64,000 nt of DNA from Microthrix sp041394405 (GCA_041394405.1 JAWKIF010000010.1:244918-308917); one strand, 5' to 3'. Numbered from the stretch's first letter, positions 25,357 through 35,169 are shown. Made by a program: numbers and translations. The notes: generated from the letters alone by a model not told the origin.

Positions 25357-26607
25357 ATGGCCCCAGCGGACCCGTCGCCCGATCCGGACGGCCAAACGCC
25401 CCCCGGGCAGGGCCCCAACCGGGTCCAGCGATTCGCCGTCGTGGGGGTGCTCGTCACCCTGGTGGACCTGGCCGTGTTGGTGCCCCTGATCCGCAACTTT
25501 GGCTACGACCCGTTCACGGCGGATCTGCTGTCGGTCAGCGTGGCCACGGTGGTGTCGCTGGGATTGCACCGGCTGGTGACGCTGGCCAACAGCCCGGTGC
25601 GGCGCTGGTTCGAGGACCATGCCGGCAGCTACCTGGCGACCTTGGCCGGGTCGCTGGCCGTCGACGTGGTGGTGTTCACGGCGTTCACCCGCGCCCTTGA
25701 CGTGCACTCGGTGCACGGCCTGGTGATCTCCAAGGGGCTCGCACTGTCGGCCGCCGTGCTGGTGCGGGCCACGGGCTACCGCTCCGCGCTGGGCTCGGCG
25801 GTCAAGGCCGAGCAGTTCGTGCCCACCGAGCCCCCGCCCCTGGACCCCAATCGACCCCGTTTGAGCGTGGTCATCCCGGCCTTCGAGGAGGCGGACCGCA
25901 TCGCCAACACCCTCGCGGAGGTGCGACACCAGTTGCAGGGCGTCGCAGACCGGGGTGGGCTCGAGGTCATCGTCGTGGACGACGGATCGAGCGATGGCAC
26001 CGCCGAGCAGGCCCGCCAGGCAGGCGCCGACCTGGTGGTTGCGCTCGACCACAATCAGGGAAAGGGGGCGGCGGTTCGGGCCGGAATGCTGGCCGCCTCG
26101 GGCAGCACTCGGGTGTTTCTTGATGCCGACCTGGCCTACTCGCCCGATCAGGTGCTGGAGCTGCTGAGCCGGGCCGAGGCTGGATGGGACGTCGTCGTCG
26201 GCAGCCGCAAGCACACCGCCACCACCACGCTGGTGCGCGCCGGGCGCGTGCGCCAGCTGGGCAGCCGAGCGATCAACGTGCTCACCTCCCTGGTGCTGCT
26301 GGGCCGCTATCGCGACACCCAGTGCGGTTTGAAGGCGTTCCGGGCCGAAGCGGCCGAGACGATCTTCCCCCTCACTCGAATCGACCGCTTCGCCCTCGAC
26401 ATCGAGGTGCTGTACCTGGTGGAACGCCGGCGGCTGTCGTTGGCCGAGGTGCCGGTGCAGGTGGCCAACAGCGAGCGGTCGACGGTTCGCGTGGTGCGAG
26501 ACAGCGCCCGGTTGTTGAGAGACCTGGTGCGCATCCGCCTGCTGGCCCGCAACGGGTCCTATGACGCCCCGCCCCTTGCCGGGGCGGGCACACCCCTGGC
26601 TCGGTAG
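25357..26607 (+). CDS. GtrA-like membrane domain fused to GT2 (dolichyl-phosphate-sugar synthase type)
   Basis: A 416-residue protein. Residues 20-150 form a four-helix GtrA-like domain (FAVVGVLVTLVDLAVLVPL), usually a flippase-like partner for polyprenyl-phosphate sugars. Residues 165-400 are a GT2 catalytic domain close to dolichol-phosphate glucosyl/mannosyltransferases (LSVVIPAFEEADRIANTL, EVIVVDDGSSDGT, GKGAAVRAGML, FLDADLAYSPDQ, DTQCGLKAFRA). One polypeptide could both make and translocate a lipid-linked sugar, feeding the GT-C enzymes of this window. Usually the two activities are separate genes or in the opposite order. Confidence 0.85.
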   Translation: MAPADPSPDPDGQTPPGQGPNRVQRFAVVGVLVTLVDLAVLVPLIRNFGYDPFTADLLSVSVATVVSLGLHRLVTLANSPVRRWFEDHAGSYLATLAGSLAVDVVVFTAFTRALDVHSVHGLVISKGLALSAAVLVRATGYRSALGSAVKAEQFVPTEPPPLDPNRPRLSVVIPAFEEADRIANTLAEVRHQLQGVADRGGLEVIVVDDGSSDGTAEQARQAGADLVVALDHNQGKGAAVRAGMLAASGSTRVFLDADLAYSPDQVLELLSRAEAGWDVVVGSRKHTATTTLVRAGRVRQLGSRAINVLTSLVLLGRYRDTQCGLKAFRAEAAETIFPLTRIDRFALDIEVLYLVERRRLSLAEVPVQVANSERSTVRVVRDSARLLRDLVRIRLLARNGSYDAPPLAGAGTPLAR

Positions 26608-26685
26608 CGACTCACGGCTTCGGCGCCGGTCGGCGGTAGGATTGTCGGCTGCTCTGCTCAGACCCTCCACAAGAAGGACCCAGCC

Positions 26686-27969
26686 ATGCCCGCCACCGTG
26701 GTGGTCGGAACCCAATGGGGTGACGAAGGAAAAGGCAAGTTCACCGACCTCTTCGCCAAGGAGATGTCGATGGTGGTGCGCTACCAGGGTGGCCACAACG
26801 CCGGCCACACCCTGGTGGTGGACGGCGAGTCGTTCGCCCTGCAGCTGGTGCCCTCCGGCGTGCTCTACGACCACATCGTGCCGGTGATCGGCAACGGCGT
26901 GGTGGTGGATCCCGTGGTGCTCCTTGCCGAGATCGACATGCTGACCGCCAAGGGCGTGGACTGCTCGCGCCTGGCCGTATCGGGCAACGCGCACCTGATC
27001 CTGCCTTACCACCAAGAGATCGACCGCCTCACCGAGCGGTACCTGGGGAAGAACAAGCTGGGCACCACCAAGCGGGGGATCGGACCGGCATATGCCGACA
27101 AGTCCACCCGGGTGGGTATCCGGGTGCAGGACCTGTTGGACCCCAAGATCTTCCGCAAGAAGCTTGAGGCCGTGCTGGACGACAAGAACCAGGTGCTCAC
27201 CAGGGTCTACAACCGGCTGCCCTTCGACGTGGACGAACTGGCCGAGACCTATCTGGGCGAGGTGCGCGACCGCATGGTGCCATACGTGTCCGACACGGTT
27301 GGTCTCGTGCACGAGGCGCTGGAGGCCGGCCAACACGTGTTGTTCGAGGGCGCCCAGGCCACGTTTCTCGACCTGGACCACGGCACCTACCCGTTCGTGA
27401 CGTCGTCCTCGCCCACCGCAGGGGGGGCCTGCATCGGCACCGGCGTGGGACCCCGCCACATCGACCGGGTGGTGGGCATCGCCAAGGCGTACATCACCAG
27501 GGTGGGCGCCGGGCCGTTCCCCACCGAGTTGTTCGACGACGTGGGCGATCACCTCGTGGACGTGGGCCACGAGTACGGCACCAACACCGGGCGTCGTCGT
27601 CGCCCCGGCTGGTTCGACGCCGTGATGATGCGCCAGGCGGTTCGGGTCAACTCGCTGTCGGAGATCGCGCTCACCAAGTTGGACGTTCTGGACGGACTCG
27701 ACGAGGTATCGGTGTGTGTGGCCTACGACGTGGACGGCGAGCGCCACGAAACGTTGCCCTATCACCAGAGCGATCTGCACCGCGCCGTGCCCATCTACGA
27801 GACGCTGCCCGGGTGGAAGACCGACCTCACGGCCATGACCGAGCCGGGCGCGTTGCCCCCCGAGGCCCGCGAGTACCTGGCCTTCCTGGAGTCCCAGGTC
27901 GGCTGCCCGATCAGCCTGGTGGGTGTGGGCCCGGGGCGCGAGCAGTTCGTGCACCGCAGCGCCGCCTGA
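26686..27969 (+). CDS. purA: Adenylosuccinate synthetase
   Basis: A 427-residue enzyme that condenses IMP and aspartate with GTP to adenylosuccinate, the first step from IMP to AMP. The GTP-binding loop GTQWGDEGKGKFTDLFAKEM, the catalytic-site segment YQGGHNAGHTLVV, TTKRGIGPAYADK, LFEGAQATFLDLDHGTYP, and the C-terminal GTNTGRRRRPGWFD are all conserved. Normal length. Start ATG 26686 has AAGAAGGA upstream, and TAGGAT at 26637-26642 could be its -10 box. It is 2.6 kb from the other pur genes. Confidence 0.97.
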   Translation: MPATVVVGTQWGDEGKGKFTDLFAKEMSMVVRYQGGHNAGHTLVVDGESFALQLVPSGVLYDHIVPVIGNGVVVDPVVLLAEIDMLTAKGVDCSRLAVSGNAHLILPYHQEIDRLTERYLGKNKLGTTKRGIGPAYADKSTRVGIRVQDLLDPKIFRKKLEAVLDDKNQVLTRVYNRLPFDVDELAETYLGEVRDRMVPYVSDTVGLVHEALEAGQHVLFEGAQATFLDLDHGTYPFVTSSSPTAGGACIGTGVGPRHIDRVVGIAKAYITRVGAGPFPTELFDDVGDHLVDVGHEYGTNTGRRRRPGWFDAVMMRQAVRVNSLSEIALTKLDVLDGLDEVSVCVAYDVDGERHETLPYHQSDLHRAVPIYETLPGWKTDLTAMTEPGALPPEAREYLAFLESQVGCPISLVGVGPGREQFVHRSAA

Positions 27970-28020
27970 GGTCGGGTGGTTCACCTCAACGGTTGAGCCG
28001 TCCCGTTCGAGCGACGCGAG

Positions 28021-28030
28021 ATAACGTTAT
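28021..28030. promoter_or_regulatory. Short palindrome ATAACGTTAT
   Basis: A perfect 10-bp AT-rich palindrome in otherwise GC-rich DNA, 48 bp upstream of the GTG start at 28078. It could be a regulator site or an AT-rich promoter element. Weak evidence. Confidence 0.3.
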
Positions 28031-28077
28031 TCACAACGGCCCGCGCTCAGCCGGCCCTGGCCCCATGGGAGGGCGAT

Positions 28078-29187
28078 GTGAACAGCGTCGGCGTGATACG
28101 TGGTGGGATTTGGTCGAAGGGCGGGCGGATGGCAGCCCGCATCGTGATGGCCGGCGCGCTGGTGGCGGCCGCCTTGGCGGCCACGCCCGGTCCGGTCGGC
28201 GCTCAGGGCGACCCGCCGCCCGAAGTGCCGGGCTACTGCCTGCCGCTGCGCAATGTGCTGAACAACGCCAACCAGGTGCCCTTGGACGACGAGGAGTACC
28301 AAGCTCAGGTAGCCGAGGGCGCCAAGCTGTTGGCGGCGTTGCGCGTGGTGGCACCGGCGGAGTTGGACGCCGACCTCGATGCGTTGGAGGCGTTCGGAGA
28401 CTACGCCAACGGCGTGATCACCCAAGCGGGCGGCATCGAGCAGCTCACCGAAGCCCAGCTGGTGGACCTGATCGACCGCTCCCAGGTCGTGCTGGAGCCG
28501 CTGGACACCTTCTACGGCGAGACCTGCCCCGGTGCCAACGTGTATGCCACGTTGTACCCCGAGTGCACGTTTGGCGGCGAGACTTCTCCGCCCTCCCTGG
28601 AGGTGGACAACGTCTCGGAGAACCCGGTGGAGGTGACCGCCGGCGATCTCGTGTTCACCGTCGAGGCAGACGGCTTTGTGTTCGAGGAGGTGCCCGGTGA
28701 CCTCACCGTCGACGAGATCCTCATCGACGGTGTCGCCGGCCTGGTCGAACGGGGCAGCTGCGACGACTTCGAAGGCCCGAGTGGGCTGGCAGATCTCTTC
28801 GCAGCGACCTTCACCACCGGGTGCCCCGAACAGACACCGCCGAAGCTGCCGGTGCTGGAGATTGGCTTGACGGAGGAGGGGCTGGAGTTCCTGGGTGAGT
28901 TCCTCTCGGTTGAGCCGGAGCCGATCGGCTTGCCCTTCGAGGTGGACGAGGCGAGCGTCATGGTGGAGTTGCCTGGTGGGCTCACGTTGATGTTGCCCTC
29001 CGACGCCACGGTGCCGCGGGTGAGTTTGCTCGGTGAGGAGATGGACGTGACGGTCAACCGAGCGACCTGTGCCCCCGGCCCCACCGACCCCAGGAGCGAC
29101 CCCGACGATCCGCCCTCGGCCCCCGCCACCACCGCAAAGATCGGTGGCGCCGTCCAGGCTCCGCTGGCCCCCAGGTTCACGGGCTGA
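28078..29187 (+). CDS. Secreted acidic protein with C-terminal PxFTG motif
   Basis: A 369-residue exported protein, starting at GTG 28078 behind GGGAGGG; ATG 28129 is an alternative that keeps the signal peptide (MAARIVMAGALVAAALAATP, cleavage near VGA-QG). The mature chain is acidic (Glu/Asp-rich) with several Cys residues and no recognised domain. The extreme C-terminus reads APLAPRFTG, almost the same as APLQPAFTG at the end of the unrelated exported protein at 55771-58110. Convergent with the M20 amidohydrolase, 12 bp between stops. No function can be named. Confidence 0.65.
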   Translation: MNSVGVIRGGIWSKGGRMAARIVMAGALVAAALAATPGPVGAQGDPPPEVPGYCLPLRNVLNNANQVPLDDEEYQAQVAEGAKLLAALRVVAPAELDADLDALEAFGDYANGVITQAGGIEQLTEAQLVDLIDRSQVVLEPLDTFYGETCPGANVYATLYPECTFGGETSPPSLEVDNVSENPVEVTAGDLVFTVEADGFVFEEVPGDLTVDEILIDGVAGLVERGSCDDFEGPSGLADLFAATFTTGCPEQTPPKLPVLEIGLTEEGLEFLGEFLSVEPEPIGLPFEVDEASVMVELPGGLTLMLPSDATVPRVSLLGEEMDVTVNRATCAPGPTDPRSDPDDPPSAPATTAKIGGAVQAPLAPRFTG

Positions 29188-29199
29188 GCGGCCGGGCAG

Positions 29200-30453
29200 T
29201 CAGCTCCGACGGCTCAGCCAGTCGAGGGCCACCCCCGCGTGCATCGCCGCCCCGAGCGGCAACGCGTCCTCGTTCAGCCGCATGACGTCGGAGTGACACG
29301 ACGGCGCTTCGAGGAAGTTCTCGATGTCGGCGGGGCACACACCCAGGAACGCCATGGCGCCGGGCACCTCCTCCAGGAGGTAGCTGAAGTCCTCGGCGCC
29401 CATCACCGGGGACGGCAGGGTGAACATCGTGCCGGGCCCCACCACCGACTCGCAGACCTCGCCGACCAGTTCCGTCATGGCGGCGTGGTTCACGGTCACC
29501 GGATAGCCACGGCGATAGTCGATCTCCGCGGTGCACCCGTGGGCGGACACCACCCCGCTCACCACCTCGCCAAACAGCTGCTCCACCCGATCGCGGGTGT
29601 GGTTGGACACGGCCCGAACCGTGCCCTCCATCAGCACCTGCTCGGGAATGACGTTGTGGGTGGTTCCGCCGGTGAGGTGGGCAACGGTGAGGATGGCGGG
29701 GTCGAAGGCCTCGATGCGCCGGGTGATCATGGTGTTCAGGGCGCCGACGAGTTCTGCGGCGGCCGGCATGGGGTCGATGCCGAAGTGTGGGGTGGAGGCG
29801 TGGGTGCCCTTGCCCTTCACGCGCACGGTGAACTCGTCGGCCGAGGCCATCAGGGGGCCGGGGCGCATGCCCATGAACCCGGTAGGGATATTGGGGGTGA
29901 CGTGGATGGCGAACGCCGCACCCACCGGGCGGGCGAGCCCCTCGGTGAGGATGCCCTCGGCCAGCATCACCTTGGCGCCGGCGTGGCCCTCCTCCCCCGG
30001 CTGGAACACCAGGCGGACGGTTCCGGGCAGCTCGGCCTGTCGGGCCACCAACAGGCGGGCAGCTCCCAGCAACATGGCCACGTGGGCATCGTGGCCGCAG
30101 GTGTGGGCCCGGCCTTCGATCGAGGAGGTGAAGGGCTCGTCGGTGTGTTCGGTCATGGGCAGCGCGTCGGTGTCGGCACGCAGCAGGATCGTGGGCCCGT
30201 CGGCGTCGCCCACGATGTCGGCGGCCACCCAGCTGGCGCCCTCGCCGGTGCGCAACGGCAGGCCCAGCGGTTCGAGTGCGGCGACGACGGCGTCGCGGGT
30301 GCGGGGGTTGTCCAGGCCCAGCTCGGGGTTGGAGTGGATGTCTCGGCGCCACACGACCAGGTCATCGGCCAGGTCCCGGGCCTCGGGCAGCAACTCGTGG
30401 AGCAGCCCGCTTTCGGTGGTCGGTGTGGTGCCGGCGATCGTGGAGTCCCCCAT
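29200..30453 (-). CDS. M20D-family amidohydrolase (hippurate hydrolase-like)
   Basis: A 417-residue metal-dependent hydrolase from ATG 30453 (MGDSTIAGTT). HTCGHDAHVAMLLGAARLL and FQPGEEGHAGAKVMLAEG carry the metal ligands and catalytic Glu; MGAEDFSYLLEEVPG is the C-terminal ligand region. A dimerisation domain lies between about residues 190 and 300. Relatives cleave N-acyl amino acids, indole-3-acetyl conjugates or N-acetyl-diaminopimelate; the substrate here cannot be told. Divergent from purD. Confidence 0.88.
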   Translation of the reverse strand: MGDSTIAGTTPTTESGLLHELLPEARDLADDLVVWRRDIHSNPELGLDNPRTRDAVVAALEPLGLPLRTGEGASWVAADIVGDADGPTILLRADTDALPMTEHTDEPFTSSIEGRAHTCGHDAHVAMLLGAARLLVARQAELPGTVRLVFQPGEEGHAGAKVMLAEGILTEGLARPVGAAFAIHVTPNIPTGFMGMRPGPLMASADEFTVRVKGKGTHASTPHFGIDPMPAAAELVGALNTMITRRIEAFDPAILTVAHLTGGTTHNVIPEQVLMEGTVRAVSNHTRDRVEQLFGEVVSGVVSAHGCTAEIDYRRGYPVTVNHAAMTELVGEVCESVVGPGTMFTLPSPVMGAEDFSYLLEEVPGAMAFLGVCPADIENFLEAPSCHSDVMRLNEDALPLGAAMHAGVALDWLSRRS

Positions 30454-30611
30454 GGGAGGAACCCTACGCCCGCCCCGGTGGTGTCCCGTGGGCGCGTCCG
30501 ATCGGCGGCTGCAACGCACGGCGGGCGGCGGATGCCGTCAGTGGGCGGGTGAGACACCGCCGGCATCCATCGGGTACGGCCGGGTTCGATGGCGTGCGCC
30601 AGAATGGGAAG

Positions 30612-31850
30612 GTGAGAATCTGTGTGGTCGGATCGGGCGGGCGCGAGGCGGCGCTGGCCGACGTATTGGCACGCGACGGCGGTGAGGTGATGGTCACCCC
30701 GGGCAACCCGCTGATCCCAGGCTCGGTGGACATCCCAGCTGAGGACCTGGACGCCGACCTGTACGTCATCGGCCCCGAGGCGCCGCTGGTGGACGGCCTG
30801 GCCGATCGGCTGCGCCACGACGGGCGCTTGGTCTACGGCCCCGGTGCCGATGGGGCGGCGTTGGAGGGCTCCAAGGCGTACCTCAAGGACCTGCTGGTGG
30901 AGGCGGGTGTGCCGACCGCCCGTCACGGCACATTCTCGGACTCCGACGGGGCGCACGAGTTCCTCGACACGATGGCCCCCCCGTTCGTCATCAAGACCGA
31001 TGGGCTGGCGGCCGGCAAGGGCGTGCTGGTCACCCATGATGCCGCCGAGGCCCACAACTCCGTGGACGACTACCTGTCGGGCCGGGCGTTCGGTGATGCT
31101 GGTCGGCGCCTGGTGATCGAAGAGGGGCTGGTGGGCCCCGAGGCGTCGGTGTTCGCCGTCTGCGATGGCCAACGTGGCGTGCTGCTGAGCCCCGCTCAGG
31201 ACTTCAAGCGCATCGGCGACGGGGACAGCGGCCCGAACACGGGGGGTATGGGCGCCTACAGCCCCTTCCGGCCACCCGCCGACCTGGCCGACGGGGCATT
31301 CGAGCGGCTGGTCACCGACGAGTTCATTGCGCCGACCCTGGCGGCGCTTCGGCGTCGGGGCATCGACTTTCGGGGCACGCTCTACGCCGGGCTGATGCTG
31401 ACCGCAGCCGGCCCCAAGCTGCTCGAATACAACGTGCGCTTCGGTGACCCCGAAACCCAGATCGTGCTGCCCCGTCTGACCTCCAGCCTCGCCGAGCTGC
31501 TGGCCGGCGCGGCGGCCGGGGAGCTTCCCGGCGAGCCCACCTTTTCCGACGACGCCATGGTCACCGTCATCTGCGCCTCCGAGGGGTACCCGGTTGCGCC
31601 CCGCACCGGCAACCGCATCGAGGGGCTGGAGGCCGCCCGTGCCGTGCCGGGCGTGACCATCTACGGCGCGGGGGTGGCCACCGACTCCAGCGGCTCGCTG
31701 GTGACCGCCGGCGGCCGGGTGCTGTCGGTCTGCGGCCGCGGTGCGGACGTGGCCGAGGCCCGGGACCGGGCCTACGCCGGCGTGGCCGAGCTGAGTTGGC
31801 CGGGCATGACCGTTCGCACCGACATCGCAGCGGCCGCTGCGGCGTCATGA
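30612..31850 (+). CDS. purD: Phosphoribosylamine-glycine ligase (GARS)
   Basis: A 412-residue ATP-grasp enzyme joining phosphoribosylamine and glycine in step 2 of purine synthesis. Starts at GTG 30612 (VRICVVGSGGREAAL), the expected N-terminal Rossmann motif. ATP-grasp features include FVIKTDGLAAGKGVLVT, NTGGMGAYSPF and LEYNVRFGDPETQ. Slightly shorter than the usual 420-430 residues. It heads the purD-K-E-B-C operon; its stop overlaps the purK start (ATGA). The frame back to 30276 overlaps the divergent gene's promoter region and is not used. Confidence 0.95.
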   Translation: MRICVVGSGGREAALADVLARDGGEVMVTPGNPLIPGSVDIPAEDLDADLYVIGPEAPLVDGLADRLRHDGRLVYGPGADGAALEGSKAYLKDLLVEAGVPTARHGTFSDSDGAHEFLDTMAPPFVIKTDGLAAGKGVLVTHDAAEAHNSVDDYLSGRAFGDAGRRLVIEEGLVGPEASVFAVCDGQRGVLLSPAQDFKRIGDGDSGPNTGGMGAYSPFRPPADLADGAFERLVTDEFIAPTLAALRRRGIDFRGTLYAGLMLTAAGPKLLEYNVRFGDPETQIVLPRLTSSLAELLAGAAAGELPGEPTFSDDAMVTVICASEGYPVAPRTGNRIEGLEAARAVPGVTIYGAGVATDSSGSLVTAGGRVLSVCGRGADVAEARDRAYAGVAELSWPGMTVRTDIAAAAAAS

Positions 31851-33157
31851 ACACGGCGCGCCTCGGCCCGGCCGGCCTGGACCTGCCGGCCGATCGGCCC
31901 CCTCGGGTGGGGATCATCGGCGGGGGACAGCTGGCGCGCATGATGGCCCAGGCGGCCATGTCGCTCGGCGTGGAGGTGCGCGTGTTGGCCGGGGAGGCCG
32001 ACGAGGGCACCACGGGTGTGCTGGGGGCGGTCACCATCGGCGGCCCCGACGACGTCGACGCCATCTCCGCCTTTGCCGACACCGTGGACGTGGTCACCTT
32101 CGACCACGAGAACGTCAGCTGGGAGGCCCTCGACATCCTGGTATCCCGGGGCGACCACGTGTTCCCCGGGCCCGAGACGATGCGCTTCGCCGACAAGGCT
32201 CTCCAGCGCGAACACCTGGCCCGCGCCGGGCTGCCGCTGCCACCGTTCGAGATCATCGATCCCAGGTTGACCATGGTGGGTGGCGTGCCCACCAGCGAGG
32301 CGGTCCGTCGTTTCGTGAGCGCACACGGGCCCCGGGTGATCGCCAAGGTCAGCCGCGGCGGATACGACGGCCGTGGCGTCTTCAGCCTGGATGGCACCGA
32401 CGCCGCAGTCGAGTTCGTCACCGACTGGTGCGCCGCCCGCGCGGACCACGGCGGGGGAGCGCAGCCGCCCGGCACCTCGACGGCCGGCGTGCGCCTGGTG
32501 TTGGAGCCGGCCCTGGAGCTGGTGGCCGAGGTGGCGGTGGTGACCGCCCGCCGTCCGGGTGGCCAGCAGGCCTCCTACCCGGTCTTGGAGACCATTCAAC
32601 GCGACGGCATGTGTAATGAGGTGGTCGTGCCCGCGAGGTTGGACGACGAGGTCCTGGATCGGGCGCGACGGGTGGGCGCCGAGGTGGCGTTGGCGGCCGA
32701 GGCGGTGGGCGTGATGGCGGTGGAGCTGTTCGTGACCGCCGACGGGCGGGTGCTGGTCAACGAGCTGGCGCCGCGGGTACACAACTCGGGCCACCTCACC
32801 GCGGACGCCTGCGTCACCGGCCAGTTCGAACAGCACCTCCGGGCCGTGCTCGACCTGCCGCTGGGCGACCCATCGCTCCGCACCCCCGCAGCCGCCATGG
32901 TGAATGTCGTTGGGGCCGACCTCGCGGACGGCGCCGGCCCGTCCGAACCGCGTGCCCGTCTGGCGGAGGGCATGTCGACCGACCCGGCCGCGAGGATCCA
33001 CCTGTACGACAAGACCCCGAGGCCGGGCCGCAAGATCGGCCACGTCACCGTGTGCGACGGTGACGTCGACACGGCGCTTGCCCGGGCCACCGCCGTGGCC
33101 CGGGCGCTGGACGGCGGCGGGTCAAGCCACCACTCGAACCCCCTGGAGCACCCGTGA
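31847..33157 (+). CDS. purK: N5-carboxyaminoimidazole ribonucleotide synthase
   Basis: A 436-residue ATP-grasp protein that converts AIR, bicarbonate and ATP to N5-CAIR. ATG 31847 overlaps the purD stop by four bases. Motifs: VGIIGGGQLARMMAQAA (N-terminal), TFDHENVSWEALD, VIAKVSRGGYDGRGVF and LVNELAPRVHNSGHLT. A Gly/Pro-rich insertion (HGGGAQPPGTSTAG near 205) lengthens it beyond the common 380 residues. The product is used by PurE encoded next. Confidence 0.94.
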   Translation: MNTARLGPAGLDLPADRPPRVGIIGGGQLARMMAQAAMSLGVEVRVLAGEADEGTTGVLGAVTIGGPDDVDAISAFADTVDVVTFDHENVSWEALDILVSRGDHVFPGPETMRFADKALQREHLARAGLPLPPFEIIDPRLTMVGGVPTSEAVRRFVSAHGPRVIAKVSRGGYDGRGVFSLDGTDAAVEFVTDWCAARADHGGGAQPPGTSTAGVRLVLEPALELVAEVAVVTARRPGGQQASYPVLETIQRDGMCNEVVVPARLDDEVLDRARRVGAEVALAAEAVGVMAVELFVTADGRVLVNELAPRVHNSGHLTADACVTGQFEQHLRAVLDLPLGDPSLRTPAAAMVNVVGADLADGAGPSEPRARLAEGMSTDPAARIHLYDKTPRPGRKIGHVTVCDGDVDTALARATAVARALDGGGSSHHSNPLEHP

Positions 33158-33711
33158 ACCAACCTCCGGCACATCAGCCCTCGGCCGACGCCTCCGACGT
33201 GGCAGGAAGCGATCCCGCGCCCACCGTGGGCATCATCATGGGCTCGTCCTCCGACGCCCCCACCATGGCTCCGGCCGCCGAGGTGCTGGCCCGGTTCGGC
33301 GTCACCCACGAGTTCCGGGTGATCTCGGCCCATCGTTCGCCACACCGCATGGTGGCCTATGCCACCGAAGCGCGGCAGCGGGGCCTGTCGGTCATCGTCG
33401 CCGGCGCCGGCGGCGCCGCCCACCTACCCGGCATGGTGGCGTCCATGACCACCCTGCCGGTCATCGGGGTGCCCGTGCCCTCCAAGCACCTGTCGGGCGA
33501 GGACTCGCTACTGTCCATCGTGTCCATGCCGGGCGGCGTGCCGGTGGCCACCATGGCCATCGGCGGGGCGGAGAACGCCGGGCTGATGGCGGTGCGGATC
33601 CTCGCCCTTGCCGACCCGGGGCTCGCCGAGGCGCTCGCCACCCACGAGCGGGCGTTGGAGGCCAAGGCGGTCGCCCAGGACGCCTCGCTGAACGACGGAA
33701 GCGACCGATGA
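33154..33711 (+). CDS. purE: N5-CAIR mutase
   Basis: A 185-residue class I PurE that shifts the carboxylate of N5-CAIR to give CAIR. GTG 33154 overlaps the purK stop (GTGA). Residues 1-22 are a variable leader. The signature VGIIMGSSSDAPTMAPA, the catalytic-site FRVISAHRSPHRM and AGAGGAAHLPGMVAS are conserved. The pairing with PurK confirms the bacterial two-enzyme route. Confidence 0.95.
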   Translation: MNQPPAHQPSADASDVAGSDPAPTVGIIMGSSSDAPTMAPAAEVLARFGVTHEFRVISAHRSPHRMVAYATEARQRGLSVIVAGAGGAAHLPGMVASMTTLPVIGVPVPSKHLSGEDSLLSIVSMPGGVPVATMAIGGAENAGLMAVRILALADPGLAEALATHERALEAKAVAQDASLNDGSDR

Positions 33712-35156
33712 GCGGCGCCGCTCCCACCCCAACCAGCCCCGCCATCCCCAACATCCTGGCGTCGCGCTACGCCTCCCCCGAGCTGCGTCAGCTGTGGTCG
33801 GCCGAGGGCAAGGTGGTGCTGGAGCGCCGCCTGTGGCTGGCGGTGTTGTCCGCCCAGATCGAGGAGGGCATGGCCGTGCCCGACGGGGTTGTCGCCGACT
33901 ACGAGGCGGTGATCGATCGGGTGGATCTGGCCTCCATCGAGGCCAGGGAGCGGGTCACCCGCCACGACGTGAAGGCCCGCATCGAGGAGTTCTGCGAGCT
34001 GGCCGGTCACCAGTACATCCACGCCGGCATGACCAGCCGCGACCTCACCGAGAACGTCGAGCAGATGCAGCTGAAGCGCTCGATGGAGGTGCTGGCCGAC
34101 CGTGCCCTGGCGTCGCTGGCCCGACTGGCCAACCTGGCCGCCGACCACGCCACCACCGTCATGGCGGGCCGATCCCACAACGTGGCCGCCCAGGCCACGA
34201 CGCTGGGCAAGCGCTTCGCCTCCGCAGCCGAGGAACTGCTGGAGGCCCACGATCGGCTGCGTGCCCTCATCGCCCGGTACCCGTTGCGGGGCCTGAAGGG
34301 GCCGGTGGGCACGCAGGCCGACCTGGTGGATCTGCTGGGCGACGTGGAGGCCGTCGCCCGCGTCGAGGCGCGGGCGGCCGAGCACCTCGGCTTCTCCCAG
34401 GTGCTCACCAGCGTCGGGCAGGTGTACCCGCGGTCGCTCGACTACGAGGTGGTGACGGCGTTGGCGCAGCTGGCCTCGGGCCCCTCGTCGCTGGCCACCA
34501 CCATTCGCCTGATGGCCGGCGCCGAGCTGGCCACCGAGGGGTTCCGCGAGGGCCAGGTGGGCTCGTCGGCCATGCCCCACAAGATGAACGCCCGGTCGGC
34601 CGAACGCATCTGTGGGCTTCGGGTGATCCTTGACGGTCACGTCGCCATGGTGGGTGGCCTGGCCGGGCACCAGTGGAACGAGGGCGACGTGTTCGACTCG
34701 GTGGTGCGTCGGGTGGCGTTGCCCGATGCGGCGTTCGCCACCGATGGGCTCTTCAACACCTTCATCGACGTGCTGGATGGCTTTGGTGCCTACCCGGCGG
34801 TCATTCAACGGGAGCTCGACCGCTACCTGCCGTTCCTCGCCACCACCAAGGTGCTCATGGCGGCCGTGCGCAACGGGGTGGGGCGCGAGACCGCACACGA
34901 GGCCATCAAGGGCCACGCCGTCTCCGTGGCCCGAGAACTTCGGGAGGCGGGGGCCGACCGCAACGACCTGCTCGAGCGCCTGGCCGCCGAGCCCGCTCTG
35001 GGCCTCGATCGACGCCAGATCGACGCCGCGCTGGGCGAACCGCTCAGCTTCGTTGGCACGGCGCAGCGGCAGGTGGCCGAGGTGATCACCCGCATCGAGG
35101 ACACCCTCGATGCTCACCCCGGTGGGGCCGAGTACACCCCGGAGTTGGTGCTGTGA
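33708..35156 (+). CDS. purB: Adenylosuccinate lyase
   Basis: A 482-residue fumarase-superfamily lyase acting twice in purine synthesis, on SAICAR and on adenylosuccinate. ATG 33708 overlaps the purE stop (ATGA). The signature GSSAMPHKMNARSAERI (signature loop), the N-terminal YASPELRQLWS and HAGMTSRDLTENVEQMQ mark the family. Its location between purE and purC, with PurA also encoded, gives complete AMP-branch coverage here. Confidence 0.96.
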   Translation: MSGAAPTPTSPAIPNILASRYASPELRQLWSAEGKVVLERRLWLAVLSAQIEEGMAVPDGVVADYEAVIDRVDLASIEARERVTRHDVKARIEEFCELAGHQYIHAGMTSRDLTENVEQMQLKRSMEVLADRALASLARLANLAADHATTVMAGRSHNVAAQATTLGKRFASAAEELLEAHDRLRALIARYPLRGLKGPVGTQADLVDLLGDVEAVARVEARAAEHLGFSQVLTSVGQVYPRSLDYEVVTALAQLASGPSSLATTIRLMAGAELATEGFREGQVGSSAMPHKMNARSAERICGLRVILDGHVAMVGGLAGHQWNEGDVFDSVVRRVALPDAAFATDGLFNTFIDVLDGFGAYPAVIQRELDRYLPFLATTKVLMAAVRNGVGRETAHEAIKGHAVSVARELREAGADRNDLLERLAAEPALGLDRRQIDAALGEPLSFVGTAQRQVAEVITRIEDTLDAHPGGAEYTPELVL

Positions 35157-35169
35157 GGAGCGACACGCC

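Noticed and set aside
28078..29187. PxFTG as a classical sortase LPXTG signal
   Set aside because: There is no following membrane helix or basic tail; the motif is at the very C-terminus.
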